From Prevotellaceae bacterium (lineage in GTDB: Bacteria; Bacteroidota; Bacteroidia; Bacteroidales; Bacteroidaceae), in assembly GCA_015257125.1 (NCBI GenBank), contig JABZKU010000046.1, positions 1 through 9,743 on the forward strand: a stretch of 9,743 nucleotides of DNA, in the 5' to 3' direction. Of the stretch, positions 1-5,443 are shown in pieces. The notes under the pieces were generated by a model. The model was not told where the DNA came from, ran no database searches, and saw only the letters and a list, made by a program, of their open reading frames with translations. Positions within the stretch are counted from its first letter, which is position 1. Each line of letters starts with the position of its first letter. Position numbers and translations under genes: made by a program.

Positions 1-440
1 AGCGCAAAGTCTTGAAGGGGACGCGCTACCTGCTGCTGCGCAATGGAGCGGATATCTTCGAAAAGGAGTACATAACAAGGCTTGACAAGGCCTTGGAAAT
101 GAACAAACCGATCTCATAGGCCTACTACCGCAAAGAGCAACTCAGAGAAATATGGATGCAGCCCAATAAACAAGAAGCCGAAAAGGTCATGCTCGATTGG
201 GGGAAACAGGCGCAGGAGAGCAAAGTGCCGCAGCTGATGAAAATGGCTGTCACGATCATGGCTTATAGAACCGGTATTCCGGCGTGGTACGACTGCCCCA
301 TATCGACCGGGAAAGTTGAGGGAATCAACAATAAGGTAAAGGTGATGAAGAGAGTGGCCTATGGTTTTAGGGATGAAAGGTTTTTTCAGCTAAGGCTATA
401 TGCGCTGCACTATTGCCGCATCACTCCAAATGTCGGATGA
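1..440 (+). pseudogene. ISL3-family transposase, 3' remnant with in-frame stop
   Basis: Read in the frame of position 3, the first 438 bases encode the C-terminal part of a DDE transposase. The stretch around 283-345 reads WYDCPISTGKVEGINNK followed by KVMKRVAYGFRD; this is the characteristic C-terminal block of ISL3-family transposases, and the Glu in VEGINNK is the expected last residue of the DDE triad. The N-terminal part, including both catalytic Asp residues, lies outside the window. The frame is interrupted by TAG at 117-119, between KPIS and AYYRKEQ; the conserved sequence continues in the same frame on both sides, so this is a nonsense change rather than a frameshift. The natural end is the TGA at 438-440. 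A fragment could restart at ATG 156 (94 aa) but would lack catalytic residues. The family call is from motif recognition; the pseudogene call rests on the stop codon and would fall if that base were a sequencing error. Confidence 0.82.
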
Positions 441-465
441 ACCCAAAATTTGGCAATGCCTCGAA
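441..465. repeat. Possible right terminal inverted repeat of the ISL3 element
   Basis: Directly after the transposase stop codon there is a short palindrome-bearing stretch (CCAAAATTTGG at 443-453). ISL3 elements carry imperfect terminal inverted repeats close to the transposase stop, so this is the natural place for the right end. The left end lies outside the window, so the repeat cannot be matched and no target duplication can be seen. Treat the limits as a guess. Confidence 0.25.
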
Positions 466-883
466 CATTCCACTGCGTGATTTACCTCTTGGGGAGCATC
501 CGAAATCATTCAGTAAGTCAAAGAGCATTTGCGTCTCAACACGGAGAAAAAGCCCATGGATTCGCGCTATATGGACGCCACCGGGTGGCAGGAAAAAGGG
601 AAGGTTGTGTTTTATCAAGCGCAAAGGTAAAGAATATATTTCGAATAATCGCAATTTCAAGCAGAAAAATATCGCTTTTCTTCGACGAAAAAGAACGAGT
701 TGCAAAAACAAGTGGACTTTTTCTCGATTCGAGTCTTGTTTTGTGTTTTTCTTCTCTCGTTTCAGCGGAAAGTCGCAATCCCTTTCCATACTCGCCACCG
801 GCGGCGCTCCTCGCACGCGTAGACACGCTCGCGAACGGACACGCACCGGCGCATCGCGCACTCAACGACTTTGCATTTCTTGC

Positions 884-1045
884 CTTCACCCTTCACATCC
901 ACACCCAACCCTCTGATAATCTACCGGTTGTGAGTGAATAAAAACACGATTTTAACACTTCACCGGTGAAGGTAAAGCGGGTGAAGCCTTCACCCATAAA
1001 CACCTATTCATCAACATTTTACCCTACAAAGGTGAAGAGGTGAAG
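884..1045. repeat. Cluster of CTTCACC / GGTGAAG heptamers
   Basis: Within about 160 bp the heptamer CTTCACC or its complement occurs at 884-890, 958-964, 965-971, 980-986, 988-994, 1031-1037 and 1039-1045, with a six-base copy (CTTCAC) at 891-896. The copies at 958-971 abut head to head as the 14-bp perfect palindrome CTTCACCGGTGAAG. Those at 979-995 form an 8-bp inverted repeat around a single base, and those at 1031-1045 are tandem direct copies. Spacing is irregular, so this is not a CRISPR array. It could be protein-binding sites or a family of small intergenic repeats; no adjacent gene start is obviously controlled by it. Confidence 0.6.
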
Positions 1046-1288
1046 GCAAAAAACAAAAAACGGCGGACGCGCGCGTACACGTGCGCGTTGGGCTTGTTTT
1101 TGGATCATTCGGCGCCTCATGCCTCGTCGCTTCCGACGCAAGCCTCCATTTGGAAGTTTGCGCTGAGAAGTGGGTGGCATCAAGGCGGCGACACCATGAG
1201 AAACACGGGCGGTACCGGAGCGAAATCCCGACCGCGAGGAGAGATAAAGGCATGTCGCTTCGCTGTCGAAGCGGAGTTTGCAGCAAAA

Positions 1289-1322
1289 AAGCAGTGATTT
1301 CACCGAAGTGAAACCACTGCTT
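1289..1322 (-). terminator. Intrinsic terminator of the mmd operon, UUCG loop
   Basis: AAGCAGTG (1289-1296) pairs with CACTGCTT (1315-1322). After one A/C mismatch, TTTCAC (1298-1303) pairs with GTGAAA (1308-1313). On the minus strand the loop is UUCG closed by C-G, the extra-stable tetraloop, and the hairpin is followed by a T-run continuing to about 1285. This orientation terminates minus-strand transcription, about 120 nt after the biotin-carrier stop codon. Confidence 0.85.
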
Positions 1323-1442
1323 GTAAAGAGAGTCGGCGTACGCTGCACGTCGTTGCGTGCAAGACGACCGAAACAAGTCGGATGGAGGCAAGCAATGAGA
1401 CGATTTTTCGATGAAATCGCGCATTTAGCTTGCTTTCGTTGT
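1323..1442 (-). other. Structured 3' UTR of the mmd operon
   Basis: Between the biotin-carrier stop and the terminator lie about 120 nt without a convincing gene but with two further small hairpins: CGATTT (1401-1406) with AAATCG (1414-1419), and TGCACG (1344-1349) with CGTGCA (1356-1361). Together with the terminator this gives three hairpins in series on the minus-strand transcript. It could stabilise the mRNA or be a 3'-UTR-derived small RNA; neither is shown. Confidence 0.4.
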
Positions 1443-1898
1443 TCAACCGATGGTGACGAGCGTCGTGCCTTCGAGCACGCTGTCGCCGGCAGCCACGCAA
1501 ACACCCGTGACTTTACCGTCGCACTCGGCCGTGATGTTGTTTTCCATCTTCATGGCTTCGAGCACCACGACGGTGTCGCCCTTCTTCACGGCTTGACCGG
1601 CGCTCACCAAGACCTTGGTGACCACACCGGGCAGGGGCGCTGCAACGGGCGTGCCTTCGCCGGCAGCACCTTTGGCCGCAGGGGCGGCGGCAGGCGCAGC
1701 AGCGGGAGCCGGAGCCGCCGTAGCGGCGGGAACAGCGGCAGCAGCCACCTCGGGCAGATCACCTTCAGTGAGGGGAGCGCCCAGAATTTCTACGTCAAAC
1801 GCGATGCCGTTCACATTGAGTTTCGCCACTTGGTCGCGCAGCGATTCGATGGTCACGTCGTAACGCGCACCGTTTACGGTATAACTATATGTTCTCAT
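1443..1898 (-). CDS. mmdC: Biotin carboxyl carrier protein of methylmalonyl-CoA decarboxylase / acyl-CoA carboxylase
   Basis: This 151-aa protein carries the covalently bound biotin that accepts a carboxyl group from the carboxyltransferase MmdA and passes it on to a partner. Residues 1-40 form a small beta-rich N-terminal domain (MRTYSYTVNG...). About residues 50-80 are a low-complexity Ala/Pro linker, typical of the flexible arm in these carriers. Residues 83-151 are the biotinyl/lipoyl domain with the motif EAMKMEN; Lys117 is the expected biotinylated residue. It is the third and last gene of the minus-strand mmd operon, 27 bp after the 85-aa gene. In Bacteroidales such carriers work in the Na+-pumping methylmalonyl-CoA decarboxylase that yields propionyl-CoA; the generic annotation is acetyl-CoA carboxylase biotin carrier subunit. 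The role as biotin carrier is very firm; the exact complex is inferred from the neighbour mmdA. The beta subunit that would decarboxylate carboxybiotin is not encoded downstream. Confidence 0.93.
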   Translation of the reverse strand: MRTYSYTVNGARYDVTIESLRDQVAKLNVNGIAFDVEILGAPLTEGDLPEVAAAAVPAATAAPAPAAAPAAAPAAKGAAGEGTPVAAPLPGVVTKVLVSAGQAVKKGDTVVVLEAMKMENNITAECDGKVTGVCVAAGDSVLEGTTLVTIG

Positions 1899-1925
1899 TG
1901 TCGAAATGTCGTTGGGGAGAATGGT

Positions 1926-2183
1926 TTAATTGAATTGGCGCGTGGGATCGTTCCAGCGCGTGTGCGCGGCGTTGAGGGTGATGACCTCGGTCTCCTCGTC
2001 GTGCACCTCTTCGCACTCATATTGTGCGAGTGCCAGGCTGATCAAGCCGGCATAGATGGGCATGCGCTCGTCGGAGGGCACAAAGGGCACACCGTCTTCC
2101 TCGACAGCGGCTACTGTGCCGCGGCGTTCGTTGAACGTGATGCGCACGTCGCGACCGCCAAAATTGTAGTGGAAAGTTTTCAT
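1926..2183 (-). CDS. 85-aa hypothetical protein in the mmd operon
   Basis: This small protein of unknown function sits between mmdA (18 bp upstream) and the biotin carrier (27 bp downstream) on the same strand, so it is very probably co-transcribed. It has no membrane segment, so it is not the usual gamma subunit (OadG type), which carries an N-terminal hydrophobic helix. It lacks a biotinylation motif. Its first 38 residues (MKTFHYNFGG...) align without gaps to the first 38 residues of the neighbouring biotin carrier (MRTYSYTVNG...), with 10 identical positions by my count, including Thr3, Tyr6, Gly10, Thr16, Val24, Gly31 and Phe34. The second half is acidic (several Glu between residues 56 and 68) and ends without a recognisable domain. 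It may be an accessory or assembly subunit of the carboxyltransferase complex; this rests on position and the weak resemblance only. Confidence 0.75.
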   Translation of the reverse strand: MKTFHYNFGGRDVRITFNERRGTVAAVEEDGVPFVPSDERMPIYAGLISLALAQYECEEVHDEETEVITLNAAHTRWNDPTRQFN

Positions 2184-2201
2184 ACCGAGATGGGCGAATG
2201 A

Positions 2202-3755
2202 TTAGAGCGGTTCGTTGCCGTGCTTCTTGGCGGGACGGCCTTCGCTCTTGGTGGCAATCTGTTCGAGGGCGCGGCAGATGCGGAAACGCGTGTTGCGCGG
2301 TTCGATCACATCGTCGATGTAACCTTCGGCTGCGGCCTTGTAGGGATTGGTGAAGAGGTCGTTGTATTCCTTTTCCTTCTGGGCGAGGAAAGCCTTGGGA
2401 TCGGCTTCGTTCTTGGCCGCCTTGGCGCTGAGAATGGCCACGGCACCACCGGCACCCATCACGGCAATTTCGGCCGAAGGCCAAGCGTAGTTGATGTCGG
2501 TCTTGAGTTGCTTGCTACCCATCACGATGTGCGAACCGCCGTAGCTCTTGCGGAGCGTCACGGTCACCTTGGGCACGGTGGCTTCACCGTAAGCGTAGAG
2601 GAGTTTTGCACCGTGCGAGATCACCGCGTTGTACTCCTGACCGGTACCGGGGAGGAAGCCGGGGACGTCGACGAGGCTGACGATGGGGATGTTGAAGGCG
2701 TCGCAGAAGCGCACGAAGCGAGCGGCCTTGCGGCTGGCGTTCACGTCGAGCACACCGGCGTAGACCTTGGGCTGGTTGGCAACGATACCGACGCTCTGGC
2801 CGTTGAAACGGGCGAAACCGATGATGATGTTCTGCGCGAAGTCGCGTTGCACTTCGAGGAACTCACCGTTGTCGACCACCGCACCGATGACCTCATACAT
2901 GTTGTAGGCCATGTTGGGGTTGTCGGGGATGATTTCGTTGAGGAGGTCTTCCTTACGATCGATGGGGTCGGCGCAGGCTACGCGAGGCGCGCGTTCGTGA
3001 TTGTTTTGGGGCAAGAAGGAGAGGAGGTTGCGAATGAGGGCGGCAAACTCTTCTTCGGTTTTGGCGGTGAAGTGAGCCACACCGCTCTTCTTGGCGTGTA
3101 CGCTGGCACCGCCGAGGTCTTCTTGGCTCACATCCTCACCCGTGACGGTTTTCACCACCTTGGGACCGGTGAGGAACATGTAAGAAACGCCTTCGAGCAT
3201 CACGATGAAGTCGGTCAATGCGGGCGAATAAACGGCACCGCCGGCGCAGGGGCCGCAGATACCGGAGATTTGGGGCACGACACCCGAAGCCTCAATGTTG
3301 CGCTGGAAGATATCGGCAAAACCGGCGAGGGCATTGATACCTTCTTGGATACGGGCACCGCCCGAGTCGTTGAGACCGATGCAGGGCGCACCCATCTTCA
3401 TGGCCAGATCCTGCACTTTGCAGATTTTCTCGGCCATGGTCTTGGAGAGCGAACCACCGTTGACGGTGAAATCCTGAGCATAGAGATAGACCAAGCGGCC
3501 GTTGATGGTGGCACTGCCGCACACCACGCCGTCGCCGTAGAATTGTTTCTTCTCCATGCCGAAGTCGTGGCAACGGTGAAGTTTGAACATGTCGAGTTCT
3601 TCGAAACTTCCTTCGTCGACGAGCAGGGCGATGCGCTCGCGAGCGGTGGCTTTGCCTTTGGCGTGCTGCTTGTCGATGGCCACTTCGCCGCCGCCGAGGC
3701 GGGCTTTCTCGCGAAGTTCGACGAGCTGCTTGATTTTCTTCAATTGTTCACTCAT
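2202..3755 (-). CDS. mmdA: Methylmalonyl-CoA decarboxylase alpha subunit / propionyl-CoA carboxylase beta subunit (carboxyltransferase)
   Basis: A 517-aa biotin-dependent carboxyltransferase of the crotonase-fold acyl-CoA carboxylase family; it moves the carboxyl group between (methyl)malonyl-CoA and the biotin carrier in the cytoplasm. The two tandem crotonase-like halves are visible. The N-half carries NDSGGARIQEG (129-139) and GPCAGGAVYSPALTDF (168-183), which form the oxyanion and acyl-CoA site. The C-half carries DVPGFLPGTGQE (363-374) and RKSYGGSHIVMG (402-413). The C-terminus PAKKHGNEPL is typical of family members, and the length is normal. I place the start at the ATG at 3753-3755 (MSEQLKKIKQLVELREKARL): it gives the family's usual N-terminus and follows the promoter at 3823-3854 by about 68 bp. 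A frame open further upstream adds 18 non-conserved residues. It heads the operon with the 85-aa gene and the biotin carrier. Bacteroidales use this enzyme in the succinate-propionate route; assignment of decarboxylase rather than carboxylase direction is inference. Confidence 0.94.
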   Translation of the reverse strand: MSEQLKKIKQLVELREKARLGGGEVAIDKQHAKGKATARERIALLVDEGSFEELDMFKLHRCHDFGMEKKQFYGDGVVCGSATINGRLVYLYAQDFTVNGGSLSKTMAEKICKVQDLAMKMGAPCIGLNDSGGARIQEGINALAGFADIFQRNIEASGVVPQISGICGPCAGGAVYSPALTDFIVMLEGVSYMFLTGPKVVKTVTGEDVSQEDLGGASVHAKKSGVAHFTAKTEEEFAALIRNLLSFLPQNNHERAPRVACADPIDRKEDLLNEIIPDNPNMAYNMYEVIGAVVDNGEFLEVQRDFAQNIIIGFARFNGQSVGIVANQPKVYAGVLDVNASRKAARFVRFCDAFNIPIVSLVDVPGFLPGTGQEYNAVISHGAKLLYAYGEATVPKVTVTLRKSYGGSHIVMGSKQLKTDINYAWPSAEIAVMGAGGAVAILSAKAAKNEADPKAFLAQKEKEYNDLFTNPYKAAAEGYIDDVIEPRNTRFRICRALEQIATKSEGRPAKKHGNEPL

Positions 3756-3822
3756 ATCGATTGATTGTAGCGTTGTTAGAATCAGAGGACTGCAAAGCGG
3801 CTTGCGCACAATCTTTGCCCGG

Positions 3823-3854
3823 CAAAATTACGCTTTTCTCGCGATGTGCGCAAA
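3823..3854 (-). promoter_or_regulatory. Promoter of the mmd operon (Bacteroidetes type)
   Basis: On the minus strand TTTG (3854-3851) is followed by exactly 20 nt and then TAATTTTG (3830-3823), matching the Bacteroidetes housekeeping consensus TTTG - 19 to 21 nt - TAnnTTTG. Transcription would start near 3816, giving a leader of about 60 nt before the mmdA start codon. Confidence 0.75.
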
Positions 3855-3973
3855 TAATAGGGCGCTTTGCCGACATCTTAAAATCGTCGGGTGCGCACTC
3901 GGGGAAGGGCACGCACGAAAAAGGCCGATTTCATCGAACTCGAGCCGCATTTTCGCCCCCACGGCAGCGCAAG

Positions 3974-4007
3974 AAAAAAGGAGACACCTATCGATGAAGG
4001 TGTCTCC
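3974..4007 (-). terminator. Intrinsic terminator downstream of the MarR-type gene
   Basis: GGAGACACCT (3980-3989) pairs perfectly over 10 bp with AGGTGTCTCC (3998-4007) around an 8-nt loop. On the minus strand the hairpin runs straight into a T-tract (complement of 3974-3979). It lies 23 bp after the regulator's stop codon and separates it from the mmd promoter. Confidence 0.88.
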
Positions 4008-4030
4008 CGGGGGAAATAATTGAAACAGTC

Positions 4031-4375
4031 TTAGAACTGAAAAGCGGAGAGGTCGATTTCTTCGCACTGCATGGCGGCCAACCGCTCGCCGCCGGCTGCT
4101 GTGAGGGAAAAGTACATCTGCCGCTTGTCTTGCTTGCAGCGGGCGCGGCTCACAAAGCCCAGTCGCTCCACCGAAGCGATGACTTTCGAAGCATTGGAGG
4201 GCGTCAGATCCAGTTGCTCGGCAAGTTCGCTCGAGGTCATGCAGCCCGACTCGCGAAGGGTGCAAAGGAGCATCACTTCGTTGATGTTCAAGTCATAGAG
4301 GCGCTCAAAACGGCGTTCGAGGGCGGAAATGGCGCGATAAAGATCGCGGATCTTACAGATTTTGGCGTGATCCAT
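4031..4375 (-). CDS. MarR-type winged-helix transcriptional regulator, short and cysteine-rich
   Basis: A 114-aa DNA-binding protein. The order is an N-terminal helix (about 5-27), a helix-turn-helix (about 47-74, containing MTSSELAEQLDLTPSNASKV) and a beta-wing with the MarR-typical D-x-R arrangement (KQDKRQMYFSLT, residues 81-92). It is shorter than most MarR proteins (about 140 aa), mainly because the C-terminal dimerisation helix is brief. It has five cysteines (7, 38, 45, 80, 104), many for its size, and the next gene upstream on the same strand encodes a thioredoxin. I chose the ATG at 4373-4375 (MDHAKICKIRDLY...); the frame stays open for 40 codons further upstream, but that extension is Pro/Arg-rich and not domain-like. 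It ends 23 bp before its own terminator. No TAnnTTTG promoter was found in the 210 bp upstream, so it may be read from the thioredoxin promoter. Targets are unknown. Confidence 0.85.
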   Translation of the reverse strand: MDHAKICKIRDLYRAISALERRFERLYDLNINEVMLLCTLRESGCMTSSELAEQLDLTPSNASKVIASVERLGFVSRARCKQDKRQMYFSLTAAGGERLAAMQCEEIDLSAFQF

Positions 4376-4521
4376 CGGTGGTTTTGCGCAAATTGCTCCT
4401 TGCCGCCTCTTTGCTCGATGAGGGGGCAACGAGAGATCAGGCGGTGCGGAATAAACAAGCGGCGGCGCGTCGACTGACCGAATGCGGATGTGCACGGCGG
4501 TCGGGAGCGCACGGGCGGTGT

Positions 4522-4543
4522 TGCGCCGTCTGCGGACGGCAAC
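4522..4543 (-). other. Hairpin between thioredoxin and MarR-type genes
   Basis: GCCGTC (4525-4530) pairs with GACGGC (4535-4540) around a 4-nt loop. The hairpin starts about 45 nt after the thioredoxin stop on the minus strand. No T-tract follows, so it is at best a weak attenuator or processing site rather than an intrinsic terminator. Confidence 0.3.
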
Positions 4544-4585
4544 GGATAGCGTTCGCGCAAACGGCTGTAGGAAGCGCGCGCCGGC

Positions 4586-4945
4586 TTACTTCAACAGGTG
4601 CGTGTCTACCACCTCTTTGAGCTGTCCGTACGAAAGGGCGCCGGGCGCGATCTGCGGGGTGTCGTTCATGGGGATGAAGAGGAGCGTGGGCACCGAACGG
4701 ATGCTGAAAACGGCCGAAAGTTCGGGTTCTTGATCGACATCCACCTTGTAGACATCGATTTTTCCGTCATATTCTTCGGCGATGCGCTCGAGATGCGGTG
4801 CCATGGCTTTGCAGGGGCCGCACCAAGTGGCGTAGAAGTCAATCACGGCGGGGCGATCGCCCTTGAAGTGCCAGTTATCGGTGTTGTTTTGATAGTCGAA
4901 AACGTGAGAGAGGAAGTATTCGTTGGTGATTTCTTTTGCTTTCAT
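4586..4945 (-). CDS. trxA: Thioredoxin
   Basis: A 119-aa cytoplasmic thiol-disulfide reductase with the complete thioredoxin fold. The active site is WCGPC (residues 41-45), preceded by VIDFYAT. The cis-proline loop is SVPT (84-87), and VYKVDVDQEPELSAVF matches the central beta3-alpha region. There is no signal peptide, so it should act in the cytoplasm with thioredoxin reductase (not in this window). The N-terminus is about 10 residues longer than E. coli thioredoxin (NNTDNWHFKGDRP before the fold), as in many Bacteroidales thioredoxins. The start at 4943-4945 (MKAKEITNEYF) fits a promoter 60-90 bp upstream. The nearest same-strand gene downstream is the cysteine-rich MarR-type regulator, 210 bp away. 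The symbol indicates the family; Bacteroidales carry several paralogues. Confidence 0.93.
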   Translation of the reverse strand: MKAKEITNEYFLSHVFDYQNNTDNWHFKGDRPAVIDFYATWCGPCKAMAPHLERIAEEYDGKIDVYKVDVDQEPELSAVFSIRSVPTLLFIPMNDTPQIAPGALSYGQLKEVVDTHLLK

Positions 4946-5004
4946 TGCGTTGATGTTGAATGGTTTTTGAATCGGGATTACTTATTTTCCATTGGAAACC
5001 ACTG

Positions 5005-5036
5005 CAAAAGTAATCAACGCGTGCGACATAAACAAA
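5005..5036 (-). promoter_or_regulatory. Promoter of the thioredoxin gene (Bacteroidetes type)
   Basis: On the minus strand TTTG (5036-5033), 20 nt, then TACTTTTG (5012-5005): a full match to TTTG - 19 to 21 nt - TAnnTTTG. Transcription would start near 4998, about 50 nt before the start codon. Confidence 0.75.
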
Positions 5037-5191
5037 TTTCCAAAGGAAATAAATTAGTCGGCGGCCATTTTTCCGGAGAAATTCCTCGTTGGGCGCTCCA
5101 ATTTCGGTTTGTCGACCGAAAGAGAAATGACCGACGAAACAGAACGACGGAAGTTTCCATAAAAACAAGGCGACTTTTCTTCAAGACAAGG

Positions 5192-5199
5192 TACATTTG
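5192..5199 (+). promoter_or_regulatory. Candidate -7 element for the sigma/barrel fusion gene
   Basis: TACATTTG matches the Bacteroidetes -7 box TAnnTTTG on the plus strand, but no TTTG lies 19-21 nt upstream, and it would give a leader of about 235 nt. Between here and the gene I see no better match. A promoter read by an alternative sigma factor would not be recognised by this consensus. Confidence 0.3.
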
Positions 5200-5379
5200 C
5201 ACGCTTTCTCCCAAGTTTTATTGGCAGAGAGGCCGAGCCTCACTTTCAGTACGTCTGCTTTCGGGCTTTTTCTCTCGTTGAGCTTCAGTCGAGAGGATAT
5301 ATTTTGCCGAAAAAAAGATGGCATTTGCCCCCTCCTCTCGGCGTACCGAATACATTAGCGGAGAGTAAATCTCAAAAAA

Positions 5380-5395
5380 TGCATATTTCCATGCA
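5380..5395 (+). repeat. Inverted repeat upstream of the sigma/barrel fusion gene
   Basis: TGCAT (5380-5384) and ATGCA (5391-5395) are separated by 6 nt. The arms are short and such a repeat can arise by chance; it is listed because it precedes the stronger repeat at 5421-5443. Confidence 0.3.
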
Positions 5396-5420
5396 GTCAT
5401 TTCGCTTTTTCCACTCATTC

Positions 5421-5443
5421 ATCACGATAAACTCTATCGTGAT
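5421..5443 (+). promoter_or_regulatory. Perfect 9-bp inverted repeat overlapping the start codon of the sigma/barrel fusion gene
   Basis: ATCACGATA (5421-5429) and TATCGTGAT (5435-5443) are perfect inverted copies around a 5-nt spacer. The right arm includes the first two bases of the chosen ATG (5442-5444). In RNA this would form a hairpin covering the initiation site; in DNA it has the shape of an operator for a dimeric regulator. Confidence 0.6.

Larger units (their letters stand above)
441..1288. other. Gene-free region of about 850 bp between the transposase remnant and the mmd terminator
   Basis: Several open frames of 80-165 codons cross this stretch on both strands, but they overlap one another, run in competing frames and have compositions (very rich in Arg, Ser, Cys, Phe) that look like chance translation. 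No recognisable domain was found. The region holds A/T-tract-rich DNA around 630-780, short G+C-rich palindromes (GCCACC at 577-582 pairs with GGTGGC at 584-589; ACGCGC at 1067-1072 pairs with GCGCGT at 1083-1088) and the heptamer cluster listed separately at 884-1045. I see no tRNA or other RNA gene. It may be degenerate insertion-site DNA. Confidence 0.55.

Noticed and set aside
413..941. Several overlapping open frames on both strands after the transposase
   Set aside because: Mutually overlapping, in competing frames, with biased composition and no recognisable family; at least one starts inside the transposase remnant.
884..1045. CRISPR array
   Set aside because: The repeated unit is only 7 bp, occurs in both orientations and is irregularly spaced.
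1011..1504. Minus-strand open frames of 137 and 161 codons around the mmd 3' end
   Set aside because: They cross the intrinsic terminator and partly overlap the biotin carrier; no conserved content.
1278..2201. Open frame of 307 codons on the plus strand opposite the biotin carrier and the 85-aa gene
   Set aside because: It runs through the terminator and both minus-strand genes; its Gly/Ser/Arg-rich part is the antisense of the Ala/Pro linker.
2220..3764. Long open frame (514 codons) on the plus strand opposite mmdA
   Set aside because: It is antisense to a highly conserved carboxyltransferase; its translation is a His/Asp/Val/Gly-rich mirror of the real gene and shows no domain.
4598..5281. 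Plus-strand open frame opposite thioredoxin
   Set aside because: Antisense to a gene with a complete WCGPC thioredoxin fold, and it spans the thioredoxin promoter.
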